Notes: generated from the letters alone by a model not told the origin. Positions 6,897 to 15,230 are shown, numbered from the stretch's first letter. The stretch is DNA of 24,907 nt from Chloroflexota bacterium (GCA_023423795.1 JAFAEX010000131.1:1-24907), one strand, 5' to 3'. Numbers and translations: made by a program.

Positions 6897-7670
6897 GGAA
6901 TCTCGCAGCGGTTGACACTAGGTCGGACGGTGGCGACACGACACCCGGCGTCGGACCTCCGGCGTGGACTGCATCGGGAGGTTGTCCACCAGCTCGGGCT
7001 CCTCGTGCTCGGCCACGGGATGGCGCCCGGCGCCAGGCTGCCGGACGAGACGGCCCTGAGCGAGCAACTCGGCGTGAGCCGGACGGTGGTGCGGGAGGCG
7101 ATCAAGGTGCTCGCCTCGAAGGGGCTCGTCGAAGCCCGCCCGAGGATCGGGATGCAGGTGCGCCCGCGCCGCCACTGGAACCTGCTCGATTCGGATGTCC
7201 TTGCCTGGCGGTACGAAGCCGGGCCGGACCAGGGGTTCCTGGAAGACATCAGCGAAGTGCGGGGAATCATCGAACCGCCGGCGGCGGCCCTCGCCGCCGG
7301 GCGCGCGACCGACGACGAGGTGGAACGCATCCTCGCCTTGTGCACGCGGATGGAGGAGGCCGCCGACGACGACGGGGACGACTACATCGACGCCGACATG
7401 TCATTTCACACCGCCGTCCTCGACGCCTGCCACAACGACCTGCTCGCCCAGTTGAGCGACACGATCACGATGGCGTTGCGGCTCAGCCGACGGCTGACGG
7501 CAACCGTGCCGGGCAGCAGCCGTGCGGCGATGCCGACCCACTGGGCGGTGGCGCGGGCGATCGCCGGCCGGGCGCCGCGCACGGCCGAGACCGCCATGAG
7601 GGATCTCCTGCAGGTCACCGCGGCCGACATCGAGCGCGCCTTGCGCGCACCGGAACCGGGAGCGAGATAA
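6891..7670 (+). CDS. GntR/FadR-family transcriptional regulator
   Basis: DNA-binding repressor or activator with an N-terminal winged helix-turn-helix (about residues 24-93: LPDETALSEQLGVSRTVVRE is the helix-turn-helix core, ending KGLVEARPRIGMQV) and a C-terminal FCD ligand/metal domain (about 115-250). The FCD D-x3-H motif is D169-MSF-H173. The third metal-binding histidine expected in an H-L pair near the C-terminus appears replaced (AMRDLLQVT). The ATG at 6891 is only about ten bases from the predicted transcription start and has no Shine-Dalgarno sequence, so the mRNA would be nearly leaderless; a GTG at 6930 is the alternative. It leads the operon 6891-12792 and probably senses the imported sugar or a derivative. 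Confidence 0.88.
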   Translation: MIGISQRLTLGRTVATRHPASDLRRGLHREVVHQLGLLVLGHGMAPGARLPDETALSEQLGVSRTVVREAIKVLASKGLVEARPRIGMQVRPRRHWNLLDSDVLAWRYEAGPDQGFLEDISEVRGIIEPPAAALAAGRATDDEVERILALCTRMEEAADDDGDDYIDADMSFHTAVLDACHNDLLAQLSDTITMALRLSRRLTATVPGSSRAAMPTHWAVARAIAGRAPRTAETAMRDLLQVTAADIERALRAPEPGAR

Positions 7671-7707
7671 GCCAGCCGCGGCGAAGGGGTTGGCCAGGAG
7701 CGCGATG

Positions 7708-8748
7708 ATGCCGAGCGACGACGCCGTCGAGGCACGAGCAACGCCCGCCGGGGCAGGCCACGCCCGGGACGCGGCGGCGCCGAGCGCCGCCCGCCGCATC
7801 CTCGGCTGGTTCACGGGCATCAAGGAACTCAACATCCTGATCGCCCTCGTGCTCCTGTGCGTGCTGCTGGCGTTCCTTTCCCCGGTGTTCTTCACCGCCA
7901 ACAACCTGCTCGGCGTGGCGCGCGCCTTCTCGCTGACCGCGATCGCCGCCATCGGGCAAACGATGGTGATCATCACCGGCGGCATCGACCTGTCGGCCGG
8001 CTCCATCATCGGGCTCTCCAGCCTCTCGACCGGGTTGCTGCTGGTCAACGGCTGGCCCGCCATCCCGGCGATCCTCGCCGGGCTCGCCGTGGGCACCGCC
8101 TTCGGGGCCTGCAACGGGCTGCTCATCACCCGCCTCGGGTTGCCGCCGTTCATCGCCACGCTCGGCACGCTGAGCATCGGGCGCGGCTTGATCTACGTCA
8201 TCACCCAGGGCTACCCGGTCACGGCGCCGCGGGACCCCCTGCTGCTGCAAATCGGGCAGGGGTACGTCGGCCGGGTGCCGATGCCGGTCATCATCATGGT
8301 CGTCATCACGATCTTCGCCGGCCTGTTCCTGTCGCGATCGACCCTTGGGCGCTACATCTACGCCGTCGGCGGCAACGAAGAAGCGGCGCGGCTGGCCGGC
8401 ATCAACGTCAACCGCGTCAAGATGTTCGTCTACACCACCAGCGGGTTCCTCGCCTCGGTCTCCGGCATCATCCTGCTGTCCCGCCTCGTCTCCGCGCAGC
8501 CGACGGCCGGGCTCGGGCAGGAACTGCCGGTCATCGCCGCCTCGATCATCGGCGGCACCAGCCTGATCGGCGGCGAAGGCACCGCCCTCGGCGCGGTCCT
8601 CGGCGCGGCGATCGTCGGCGTGCTGGAAAACGGCATCGTCCTCCTCGGCATCAACACCTACGCCCAGCAGGTGGTCACCGGCGCGGTGATCCTGCTGGCG
8701 GTCGGGCTCGACATCTGGCAGAAGCGGCGCCAACGGCGCGCCGCCTGA
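7708..8748 (+). CDS. CUT2 ABC transporter permease (RbsC family)
   Basis: Membrane pore subunit of the second sugar importer, 346 aa. Family motifs are TGGIDLSAGSIIGLSSL, NGLLITRLGLPPFIATLGT and the coupling segment GRYIYAVGGNEEAARLAGI. The IGGTSLIGGEGTALGAVLGA block near the C-terminus is the classical RbsC signature. The second of two adjacent ATG codons was chosen because AGGAG lies 7 bases upstream; the ATG at 7705 and a TTG at 7690 are alternatives. The cytosolic N-terminus is Ala/Asp/Arg-rich and precedes the first helix at about residue 40. It follows the regulator by 37 bases and should partner with the binding protein at 8845 and the double ATPase at 11269. Confidence 0.94.
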   Translation: MPSDDAVEARATPAGAGHARDAAAPSAARRILGWFTGIKELNILIALVLLCVLLAFLSPVFFTANNLLGVARAFSLTAIAAIGQTMVIITGGIDLSAGSIIGLSSLSTGLLLVNGWPAIPAILAGLAVGTAFGACNGLLITRLGLPPFIATLGTLSIGRGLIYVITQGYPVTAPRDPLLLQIGQGYVGRVPMPVIIMVVITIFAGLFLSRSTLGRYIYAVGGNEEAARLAGINVNRVKMFVYTTSGFLASVSGIILLSRLVSAQPTAGLGQELPVIAASIIGGTSLIGGEGTALGAVLGAAIVGVLENGIVLLGINTYAQQVVTGAVILLAVGLDIWQKRRQRRAA

Positions 8749-8844
8749 GCAACGAGGCCCATCAATGGATGGCGCGGACGCGCAACGGGGCGCGCCCGAC
8801 GGTCGGAAACCGGTCCCTGCGTCGCAGCACGAGGAGGTCCATCG

Positions 8845-9900
8845 ATGAGCGTCCGTGGCAAGGTATGCAGAACGTCGTTCAACCGGCGGCAGTTCGTCGC
8901 CGGAGGCGCGGCCGGCATCGCGGCCCTGGGCGGCCACCGCTTCGGCGTGCTGGCGCAGGATGCGACCCCGGCGGCGTCGCCGGTGGCGGCGTCCTGCGCC
9001 GAACCGTTCGACCCCGCGCGCCTCTCGACGGTGAAGATGGTGACCGACGGCTCGCCGATCACCGTCGCGATCGTGCCGAAGGGGGTTCACCCCTTCTTCG
9101 AAGACTGCCGGATCGGGGCCGAGGAGGAGGCCAACGCGCTCGGCGTCACCTTCGAGTGGCAGGCGCCGCAGCAGTTCGACGCCGCGCTCCAGGTCAAGAT
9201 GATCGAGGACCTGATCACCAAACAGGTCAACGCCATCGTCATCTCGCCCAACGAGCCGACCTCGGTGGTCGATGTCATCAACAACGGCCTGCAGCAGGGC
9301 ATCCTGATGATGACGTTCGACTCCGACTCGCCGGACAGCGACCGCGTCGAGTACATCGGGACCAACAACAAGACCGCGGGCATGCTCCAGGGCGAGACGT
9401 TGCGCGACGCGCTCGGCGGCTCGGGCAAGATCGGCATCATCACCGGCGGCCTCGGCGCGCTCAACCTCAACGAGCGGATCGAAGGCCTCCTCGAAACGAT
9501 CGGCCCGGACATCGAGGTGGTCGAAACGGTCGCCACCGACGAGGACCTGCAGAAGGGCTTCGGCGTCAGCGAGGCCCTGCTGCGCACCCACCCCGACCTG
9601 AACGGCGTCGCCTGCATGAGCGCCACCGGCGGCCCGACCCTCGCCCAGGTGCTGCAGGGGCCGGAATTCGCCGACCGCGACCTGACCGTCGTCGCCTTCG
9701 ACGACCTCCAGGAAGTGCTGGACGCAATCGAGGCCGGCATCATCTACGCCACGATGGTGCAGCGGCCGGTCCAGATGGGCAAACTCTCCATCAGCGAGGC
9801 GCACAAGATCCTGACCGAGGGCTTCGTCCCCGAGTGCGCGCTCCTCGACACCGGCGTCACGGTGGTGACGAAGGACAACCTCACGACCTACACCAAGTAG
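8845..9900 (+). CDS. CUT2 ABC transporter sugar-binding protein
   Basis: Exported type I solute-binding protein, 351 aa. It has a twin-arginine-like signal (FNRRQFVAGGAAG) and a probable cleavage VLA|QDATP after residue 37, then an Ala/Pro/Ser linker. The ligand-binding domain starts at ITVAIVPKGVHPFFEDC and includes KQVNAIVISPNEPTSVV, GILMMTFDSDSP and VVAFDDLQEVLDAIEAG, typical of galactose/xylose/ribose-type proteins. The ATG has AGGAGG 7 bases upstream. It is only distantly similar to the first binding protein at 2420, so the two systems should differ in ligand. The adjacent mutarotase suggests an aldose such as galactose, glucose, xylose or arabinose. Confidence 0.94.
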   Translation: MSVRGKVCRTSFNRRQFVAGGAAGIAALGGHRFGVLAQDATPAASPVAASCAEPFDPARLSTVKMVTDGSPITVAIVPKGVHPFFEDCRIGAEEEANALGVTFEWQAPQQFDAALQVKMIEDLITKQVNAIVISPNEPTSVVDVINNGLQQGILMMTFDSDSPDSDRVEYIGTNNKTAGMLQGETLRDALGGSGKIGIITGGLGALNLNERIEGLLETIGPDIEVVETVATDEDLQKGFGVSEALLRTHPDLNGVACMSATGGPTLAQVLQGPEFADRDLTVVAFDDLQEVLDAIEAGIIYATMVQRPVQMGKLSISEAHKILTEGFVPECALLDTGVTVVTKDNLTTYTK

Positions 9901-9909
9901 GCACCCAGC

Positions 9910-9933
9910 GCCCGGGGCATTCCTGCCCCGGGC
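9910..9933 (+). terminator. 10-bp hairpin between binding-protein and epimerase genes
   Basis: GCCCGGGGCA (9910-9919) and TGCCCCGGGC (9924-9933) form a perfect stem with a 4-base loop, 9 bases after the binding-protein stop. No T-run follows, so it is more likely a 3'-end stabiliser or processing signal than a full terminator. It shares the GCCCGGGG core with the palindrome at 3524-3557. Confidence 0.6.
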
Positions 9934-9981
9934 CTGCTCCCCGGCCTCCCGTCATCCCAGTCCATTCCCGGAGGAGGCGCC

Positions 9982-11181
9982 ATAAACACCATCCGCATCA
10001 GCGCGCCGCGTCGCGTTCCGGCAGTCGCCGTCGCCGCTTCGCTCGCCATCCTGCTCGCGCTCCTGCCGCTCGTGTCGCTCACGGCGGCGCAGGACGCCAC
10101 CCCCATGGCCGCCGCCGGCGGCGTCTCCAGCGAACCGTGGGGCGAGGTCGATGGCGAGGAGGTCAAACTCTTCACCCTGACCAACGCCAACGGCATGGAA
10201 GTCAAAATCACCAACTACGGCGGGATCATCACCTCGGTGGTGGTTCCCGACCGCGACGGCGCGTTGGAAAACGTCACCCTCGGGTTCGACAACCTCGACG
10301 CCTACGTCGCCGGCCACCCGTACTTCGGCAACATCACCGGCCGCTACGCCAACCGCATCGCCCGCGGCACGTTCCGGATCGGCGACGAAACCTACTACCT
10401 GGCCCTCAACAACGGCCCGAACACCCTGCACGGCGGGGACAAGGGCTTCGACAAGGTGGTCTGGGCGGCGGAAGAACTCACCGGCGACGGCGAGGCCGGC
10501 GTCCGGATGAGCCGGGTCAGCCCGGACATGGAGGAAGGCTACCCCGGCAACCTCACCGTCGAGGTGACCTACACCCTCACCGACGCCAACGAGATCCGGA
10601 TCGACTACCACGCGACCACGGACGCGCCGACGGTCGTCAACCTGACCAACCACGCCTACTGGAACCTCGCCGGCGACGGCGCCGGCTCGATCGACGACCA
10701 CGTGCTGACCGTGATGGCCGGCAATTACACGCCGGTGGACGCGAACCTCATCCCGACCGGCGAGATCGCCCCGGTCGCGGACACCCCGATGGACTTCACG
10801 ACACCCCACGCGATCGGGGAGCGCATCCGCGACGACTTCGAGCAACTCGTGCTCGGCCGCGGCTACGACCACAACTACGTGCTCGACCGGGAAAACGCCG
10901 ACGACACGTCGCTCATCGTGGCCGCCATCGTGGAGGAGCCGGAAAGCGGCCGCACGCTGACGATTTCGACGACCGAGCCGGGCATCCAGTTCTACTCGGG
11001 GAATTTCCTCGACGGCACGGTCGTCGGCGCCGCCGGCAAGATGTACCGCCAGGGAGACGGCTTCGCGCTTGAAACGCAGCACTTCCCGGATTCGCCCAAC
11101 CAGCCCGATTTCCCGGACACCGTGCTGGAGCCGGGCGAGGAGTTCAATTCGACCACGGTATTCGCGTTCTCGGCGTCGTAG
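9982..11181 (+). CDS. galM: Exported aldose 1-epimerase (mutarotase), apparent AUA start
   Basis: Galactose mutarotase-like beta-sandwich enzyme that interconverts alpha and beta anomers of aldoses. Catalytic and binding residues are present: R125 (RYANRIARG), H150 (NTLHGGDKG), H224 (NLTNHAYWN), D296 (GYDHNY) and E364 (ALETQHFPDSPN). GGAGGAGG ends 4 bases before ATA at 9982. Translation from that codon gives a complete signal peptide (RR, a hydrophobic core with LLALLPLV, cleavage TAA|QDATP). No in-frame ATG, GTG or TTG exists between the preceding stop (9898) and GTG 10072, and starting at 10072 would delete most of the signal peptide. Export is unusual because most GalM proteins are cytosolic. 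The location in the operon suggests that it equilibrates anomers before import. Function confident, start uncertain. Confidence 0.9.
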   Translation: MNTIRISAPRRVPAVAVAASLAILLALLPLVSLTAAQDATPMAAAGGVSSEPWGEVDGEEVKLFTLTNANGMEVKITNYGGIITSVVVPDRDGALENVTLGFDNLDAYVAGHPYFGNITGRYANRIARGTFRIGDETYYLALNNGPNTLHGGDKGFDKVVWAAEELTGDGEAGVRMSRVSPDMEEGYPGNLTVEVTYTLTDANEIRIDYHATTDAPTVVNLTNHAYWNLAGDGAGSIDDHVLTVMAGNYTPVDANLIPTGEIAPVADTPMDFTTPHAIGERIRDDFEQLVLGRGYDHNYVLDRENADDTSLIVAAIVEEPESGRTLTISTTEPGIQFYSGNFLDGTVVGAAGKMYRQGDGFALETQHFPDSPNQPDFPDTVLEPGEEFNSTTVFAFSAS

Positions 11182-11210
11182 GGGCGCACTCCTCTACCCC
11201 GCGGTTCGCG

Positions 11211-11238
11211 CCCCGCTCCCGCCGCAACGGGAGCGGGG
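11211..11238 (+). terminator. 11-bp hairpin between epimerase and ATPase genes
   Basis: CCCCGCTCCCG (11211-11221) pairs perfectly with CGGGAGCGGGG (11228-11238) around a 6-base loop. It is followed by only two T residues. It may attenuate or stabilise the transcript between the extracytoplasmic genes and the ATPase gene. Confidence 0.55.
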
Positions 11239-11268
11239 TTCCCCGCGCCGGAACCAGGGAGACGGGCC

Positions 11269-12792
11269 GTGACCAATCCGGATCCGGTGCTGGACGCACG
11301 CGGCATCTCCAAACGATTCCCCGGGGTGCACGCGCTGGACGACGTGTCGCTCCGCATCATGCCCGGCGAGGTGCACGCCGTCGTCGGCGAGAACGGGGCG
11401 GGCAAATCGACGCTGATGAAGATCCTCTCCGGCGCGCAAGCGCCAGACGCCGGGACGATCGCCATCGACGGGCGGGACATGACCATCGAGAGCCCGCGCG
11501 CGGCGCACGATCTGGGGATCATCACCATCTACCAGGAACTGAGCCTGGTCAACGCGCTCAGCATCGGCGAGAACATCTTCCTCGGCGACCTGCCGACCGG
11601 CACGGGAGGCTGGCAGGTCGATTGGCCCGACGTCTGGCGGCGCTCGGCCGACCTGCTGGCCCGCGTCGGCTTGAACATCCGGCCGCAAACGCTGGTGCGC
11701 CACCTGAGCGTCGCCCAGAAGCAGATGGTGGAGATCGCCCGCGCCCTCGCCCGCAACGTGCGGGTGCTGATCCTCGACGAACCGACCAGTTCCCTTTCGG
11801 ATGGGGAAACCGAGCGGCTGTTCGAGATCATCGCCGCGCTGCGGGCGCAGGGCGTCGGCATCGTCTACATCTCGCACCGGCTGGGGGAGGTGTTCCGCAT
11901 CGCGCAGCGGATCACCGTGCTGCGCGACGGCAAACTGGTCGGTACGCTGCCGGTCGAGGAGGCCACCGAGGACCGGCTGGTGCGGATGATGGTCGGTCGC
12001 GACCTGTCCCGCCTGTTCACCGAAGCCCGCGCCACCGACGCCCCGGTGCGGCTGGAGGTGCGCGGGCTGTCCCGCCGCGGCGTGCTGCACGACATCGACC
12101 TCGTGGTGCGGGCCGGCGAGATCGTCGGGCTGGCCGGACTGGTCGGCGCGGGGAGGACCGAACTGGTGCGCTGCCTGTTCGGGGCGGACCGCTTCGACCG
12201 GGGCGCAATCCTGCTCGACGGCCAGCCAGTCTCCATCCGCACGCCGGGCGACGCGGTGGATCTGGGCATCGCGCTGGTGCCGGAAGACCGCAAACTGCAG
12301 GCGCTGATCCTCGGGATGGGCGTGCGGGAAAACCTCAGCCTGCCGATGCTGGGCCGGCTCGGCTCGCCCTTCGCGCCGTCGCGCTCGCGGGAGCGGGCGA
12401 TGGTGGACGACTACATCGGCAACCTGCGAATCAGGACGCCGCACAGGGAGCAGCGGGTAGCCGCGCTTTCCGGCGGGAACCAGCAAAAGGTCGTCATCGC
12501 GCGTTGGCTGGCGACGAAGCCGAAGGTGCTCATCCTCGACGAGCCGACGCGGGGCATCGATGTCGGGGCGAAGGCCGAGGTGCACGCGCTGATCGCGCGG
12601 CTGGCCGAATCCGGGGTCGCGATCCTGATGGTCTCCTCCGAGTTGCCGGAAGTCCTCGGCATGAGCCACCGCATCCTGGTCATGCGCGGCGGGCGCATCG
12701 TGGAGGAAATGCCGCGGGCGGACGCGACCGAGGAAGCGATCATGGCGGCGGCCACCGGGCATGGGTCCCGGCTCCTGCCCACCACCGCGTGA
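11269..12792 (+). CDS. CUT2 ABC transporter tandem ATPase (RbsA/MglA/XylG family)
   Basis: Cytosolic double ATPase, 507 aa, energising the permease at 7708-8748. The N-terminal half has Walker A GENGAGKST, a degenerate signature LSVAQKQ and Walker B VLILDEPTSSL. The C-terminal half has the degenerate Walker A GLVGAGRTEL, intact signature LSGGNQQK and Walker B VLILDEPTRGID, the usual asymmetric RbsA pattern. The start is GTG, with an AGGGAGA site 7 bases upstream. It closes the operon, 87 bases after the epimerase. No sugar kinase or isomerase follows, so catabolism must be encoded elsewhere. Substrate specificity cannot be decided from this subunit. Confidence 0.95.
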   Translation: MTNPDPVLDARGISKRFPGVHALDDVSLRIMPGEVHAVVGENGAGKSTLMKILSGAQAPDAGTIAIDGRDMTIESPRAAHDLGIITIYQELSLVNALSIGENIFLGDLPTGTGGWQVDWPDVWRRSADLLARVGLNIRPQTLVRHLSVAQKQMVEIARALARNVRVLILDEPTSSLSDGETERLFEIIAALRAQGVGIVYISHRLGEVFRIAQRITVLRDGKLVGTLPVEEATEDRLVRMMVGRDLSRLFTEARATDAPVRLEVRGLSRRGVLHDIDLVVRAGEIVGLAGLVGAGRTELVRCLFGADRFDRGAILLDGQPVSIRTPGDAVDLGIALVPEDRKLQALILGMGVRENLSLPMLGRLGSPFAPSRSRERAMVDDYIGNLRIRTPHREQRVAALSGGNQQKVVIARWLATKPKVLILDEPTRGIDVGAKAEVHALIARLAESGVAILMVSSELPEVLGMSHRILVMRGGRIVEEMPRADATEEAIMAAATGHGSRLLPTTA

Positions 12793-13027
12793 CGCTCGGC
12801 CCGGCCGACGCCCCGGTTCCGGCGGCGCCCCGCCGTGGCGCCACCCTCGCCAAACCCGCACCAACGACCGGAGACGCCGCCCGTTCGCGCCGCCCGCGCG
12901 GCCGGTCCGCGCTCGCCGAGCGCCTCGCCGCCTGAACGGCGCGGTCGTCCCTTCGTCCCCGCAACGAGCGGCGTGCGATGATCCGCGGCGAAGGGAACGA
13001 ACGTACCTTCTGGCATCGGGGGGACAG

Positions 13028-13612
13028 GTGACCGGCGCAGGACCGGAACCGGCGGACGACGAACTCATCACCCGGGTGGTCGCCCGCGACCACCGGGCGC
13101 TGATGGCGCTCTACGACCGCCACGGCCGGATGGCGTTCGCCCTCGCCTACCGCGTGCTGGGAGATGCCCAGGCCGCCGAGGAAGTCGTGCAGGACGCGTT
13201 CCTGCAGGTCTGGCGGCGGGCCGAAACGTTCGACCCGGCTCGGGGGTCGGGCGCGCGCGCCTGGCTGCTGACCATCGTCCGCAACCGGGCGGTAGACGGG
13301 CTGCGGCGGCGGTCCGGCCGGCTGCGCGAGGCGACCCCGCTGGAGGACGTCGAGGCCACGGCCGCCTCGACCGCGCCGGGGCCGTGGGCGGAGGTCTCGT
13401 CCGGCCTCGACCGCGAGCGGGTGCGGGCGGCGGTCGCCGAACTGCCCCGCGAGCAGCAGGACGCGATCCGGCTCGCCTACTTCGACGGCCTTTCCCACGG
13501 CGAGATCGCCGACCGCACCGGCATCCCGCTGGGGACGGTCAAGGGGCGGGTGCGCCTCGGCCTGCGCAAGCTGGCGAACCTGCTCGCGGAGCCCGGTGGG
13601 CCAGCGCCGTAG
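13028..13612 (+). CDS. ECF-family RNA polymerase sigma factor
   Basis: Group 4 sigma factor of 194 aa that redirects RNA polymerase to a stress regulon. Region 2 spans about residues 12-97 (ALMALYDRHGRMAFALAYRV, then EEVVQDAFLQVWRRA and WLLTIVRNRAVDGLRRR). Region 4 spans about 138-190 (LPREQQDAIRLAYFDGLSHG, IPLGTVKGRVRLGLRKL). The GTG start follows a GGGGGGACAG purine-rich stretch. The next gene encodes a membrane anti-sigma factor with an RskA-like domain, indicating that this factor is held inactive at the membrane until a signal releases it. Its promoter targets are unknown. The 235-bp gap upstream contains no obvious gene. Confidence 0.94.
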   Translation: MTGAGPEPADDELITRVVARDHRALMALYDRHGRMAFALAYRVLGDAQAAEEVVQDAFLQVWRRAETFDPARGSGARAWLLTIVRNRAVDGLRRRSGRLREATPLEDVEATAASTAPGPWAEVSSGLDRERVRAAVAELPREQQDAIRLAYFDGLSHGEIADRTGIPLGTVKGRVRLGLRKLANLLAEPGGPAP

Positions 13613-13743
13613 CGCGGCCCGATCGGAGCCGAACGCCGTTTCGTCGTTCGGCTCGACGGGCACGGTGCGCGACAGGGCGGGATTCCGGACACGATCGGTG
13701 CGGCATGGGGCCGCACAGCCAAGGCAACGGACGACGGGATACG

Positions 13744-14649
13744 GTGGTGGGCGCAGGAACGACGGACCGATACGAGGACCGGCAGCACGAGGCGATCCGG
13801 GAGCAGCTCGGCGCGTTTGCGCTCGACGACCTCTCGCCGGACGAGCGCGCCCTCGTGCGCGGCCACCTCGCGGACTGCGCCGCGTGCCGGGCCGAACTCG
13901 CCGACCTGCAGGCCGCCGTCTCCGCGCTGCCGCTGGAACTCGACGAGATGACCCCGCCGCCCGCCCTGCGCGACCGGATCGAGGCCGCTGTCCTCACCGA
14001 CCTCGCCGCCGGCGGCACGGCCGTCGCGGCCAACGGCGCGCAGGCAACGGGCCGGTTCGCGGACGCCGGTCGGCCCCACGCCCGGACGGACGGGACCGCC
14101 ACACCGCCGCCGGCTGTTGCGGTGGCCGACGATCGCACGTCGCTCCCGACCATCCGCCCGCGCCCGGTCCGAGATGACGAACCGATGGCCGCGCCGGCCC
14201 CGGTTCCGCTGCGGCAGCCGCGCGGCCTGGGCGGCGGCTGGCTGGCCGCCGCCGCCCTGCTGCTGATCTCGCTGGGCCTGCTCGGCTGGAATGTGCGGTT
14301 GCGCGACGAATTGGCCGCGCCGCCGGCCACCGTCGTCGCCATCGCCCCGGAACCGGCCGCGCCGGGCGCCGGCGGCGACGTCTCGATCGAGCCAGCCGAG
14401 GGCATGATCGTGCTGGACGTGCACGGGTTGCCCGCGCTCCCCGAAGGGATGGTTTACCAGGCGTGGTTGATCGGCCCGGCCAGCGAAACCCCGGTGCCGG
14501 CGGGCGCGTTCGCCGCCTCCGACGCCCGCCACGCCATCGTCGCCGACATGGACGAGGGGTGGACCACGCTGGCCATCACCCTCGAACCGGGTCCGCTCGG
14601 GATGCCGGAGCCCACCGGCGAGGTCGTGGCGACGGCGCCACTGGCGTAA
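13744..14649 (+). CDS. Membrane anti-sigma factor with zinc finger and RskA-like domain
   Basis: Single-pass membrane regulator that sequesters the ECF sigma factor encoded just upstream. The cytosolic N-terminus holds a zinc-binding HxxxCxxC motif (H41-LAD-C45-AA-C48, counted from GTG 13744). A long Ala/Pro/Arg linker follows, then one transmembrane helix (about 165-184, WLAAAALLLISLGLLGW) and an extracytoplasmic RskA-like domain (MIVLDVHGLPALPEGMVYQA to the C-terminus). The start is uncertain: tandem GTG codons at 13744 and 13747 follow a weak GGGA site, and an ATG at 13705 is also in frame. The linker is longer than in typical relatives. Release of the sigma factor probably requires regulated proteolysis. 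Confidence 0.88.
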   Translation: MVGAGTTDRYEDRQHEAIREQLGAFALDDLSPDERALVRGHLADCAACRAELADLQAAVSALPLELDEMTPPPALRDRIEAAVLTDLAAGGTAVAANGAQATGRFADAGRPHARTDGTATPPPAVAVADDRTSLPTIRPRPVRDDEPMAAPAPVPLRQPRGLGGGWLAAAALLLISLGLLGWNVRLRDELAAPPATVVAIAPEPAAPGAGGDVSIEPAEGMIVLDVHGLPALPEGMVYQAWLIGPASETPVPAGAFAASDARHAIVADMDEGWTTLAITLEPGPLGMPEPTGEVVATAPLA

Positions 14650-14867
14650 CACGACATCCGGCTAGTCGCTGCCGTTTCGTCCACCAGCGACGCCGTGCAT
14701 CTCGGACCCTTCCGCGTTCCTGCGCGGTCCCGGATACGGGAGGGAGCGGGTCCCTCCCCTGCGAACGACCAACAGGGCGCCACACCGATCGCACGGAATC
14801 CGGTTGGTTCGCCCCGTTGCCGCCGCCGGGCCCGGGTAGACACCCGGCGGCGCTCCGCGACGTGTCC

Positions 14868-15117
14868 TTTTTTCGGTATTTGTTCGGTATTTATTCGGCG
14901 TTTTTTCGGTCGCCGCAAAGCGCGTATGTACGCACTCTTTCGACCGAATCGGACTTTATTCGCGGCCCCTCCCACCCGTAGCGGCTGCAACCCCCGCGCC
15001 GAACACACCGGCCGTGGTGCGCCGGCGTGGGTGTCCGGGGGTCGCCGAAGAAACCCGGTTTCCGCATGGTCATGGGAAAACCGCCACCGAATAAACGCCG
15101 AATAAATACCGAATAAA
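14868..15117. repeat. 11-bp iteron inverted-repeat element, copy 1
   Basis: Left end: TTCGG at 14872, 14883, 14894 and 14905, exactly 11 bases apart (unit TTCGGTATTTA and variants). Right end: the complement CCGAA at 15087, 15098 and 15109 with the same period. The core between them matches copy 2 at 18452-18711, with 38 of 43 bases identical at 14941-14983 and 36 of 40 at 15044-15083. Looser similarity continues about 70 bases left of the element (from about 14793). It fills most of the 684-bp gap between the anti-sigma gene and the small membrane-protein gene. No gene is supported in that gap. Function unknown. Confidence 0.85.
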
Positions 15118-15230
15118 CCTGACCCGCCGCCCCGCCGGCCCGCCCACCGGCGACGACGGTCCCAGACCGATCGGCCGGATTGCGCATGAGCCGCTCCCGG
15201 TCACCGTCGCAGCGCAACCGTGCCGCGGCA

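Noticed and set aside
10072..10074. GTG at 10072 as the epimerase start
   Set aside because: It lacks a ribosome-binding site and would remove the hydrophobic core of a well-formed signal peptide that is encoded in frame from 9982.
7857..11072. A 1071-codon plus-strand frame across the second transporter operon
   Set aside because: It is an out-of-frame shadow of the permease, binding-protein and epimerase genes, with composition of His/Arg runs and no domain.
14891..15217. Small proteins encoded within the iteron elements (also 18475-18783)
   Set aside because: Frames in the two copies share short peptide stretches, but indels shift the frame between copies and no ribosome-binding site is seen. 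Similarity is better explained at DNA level.
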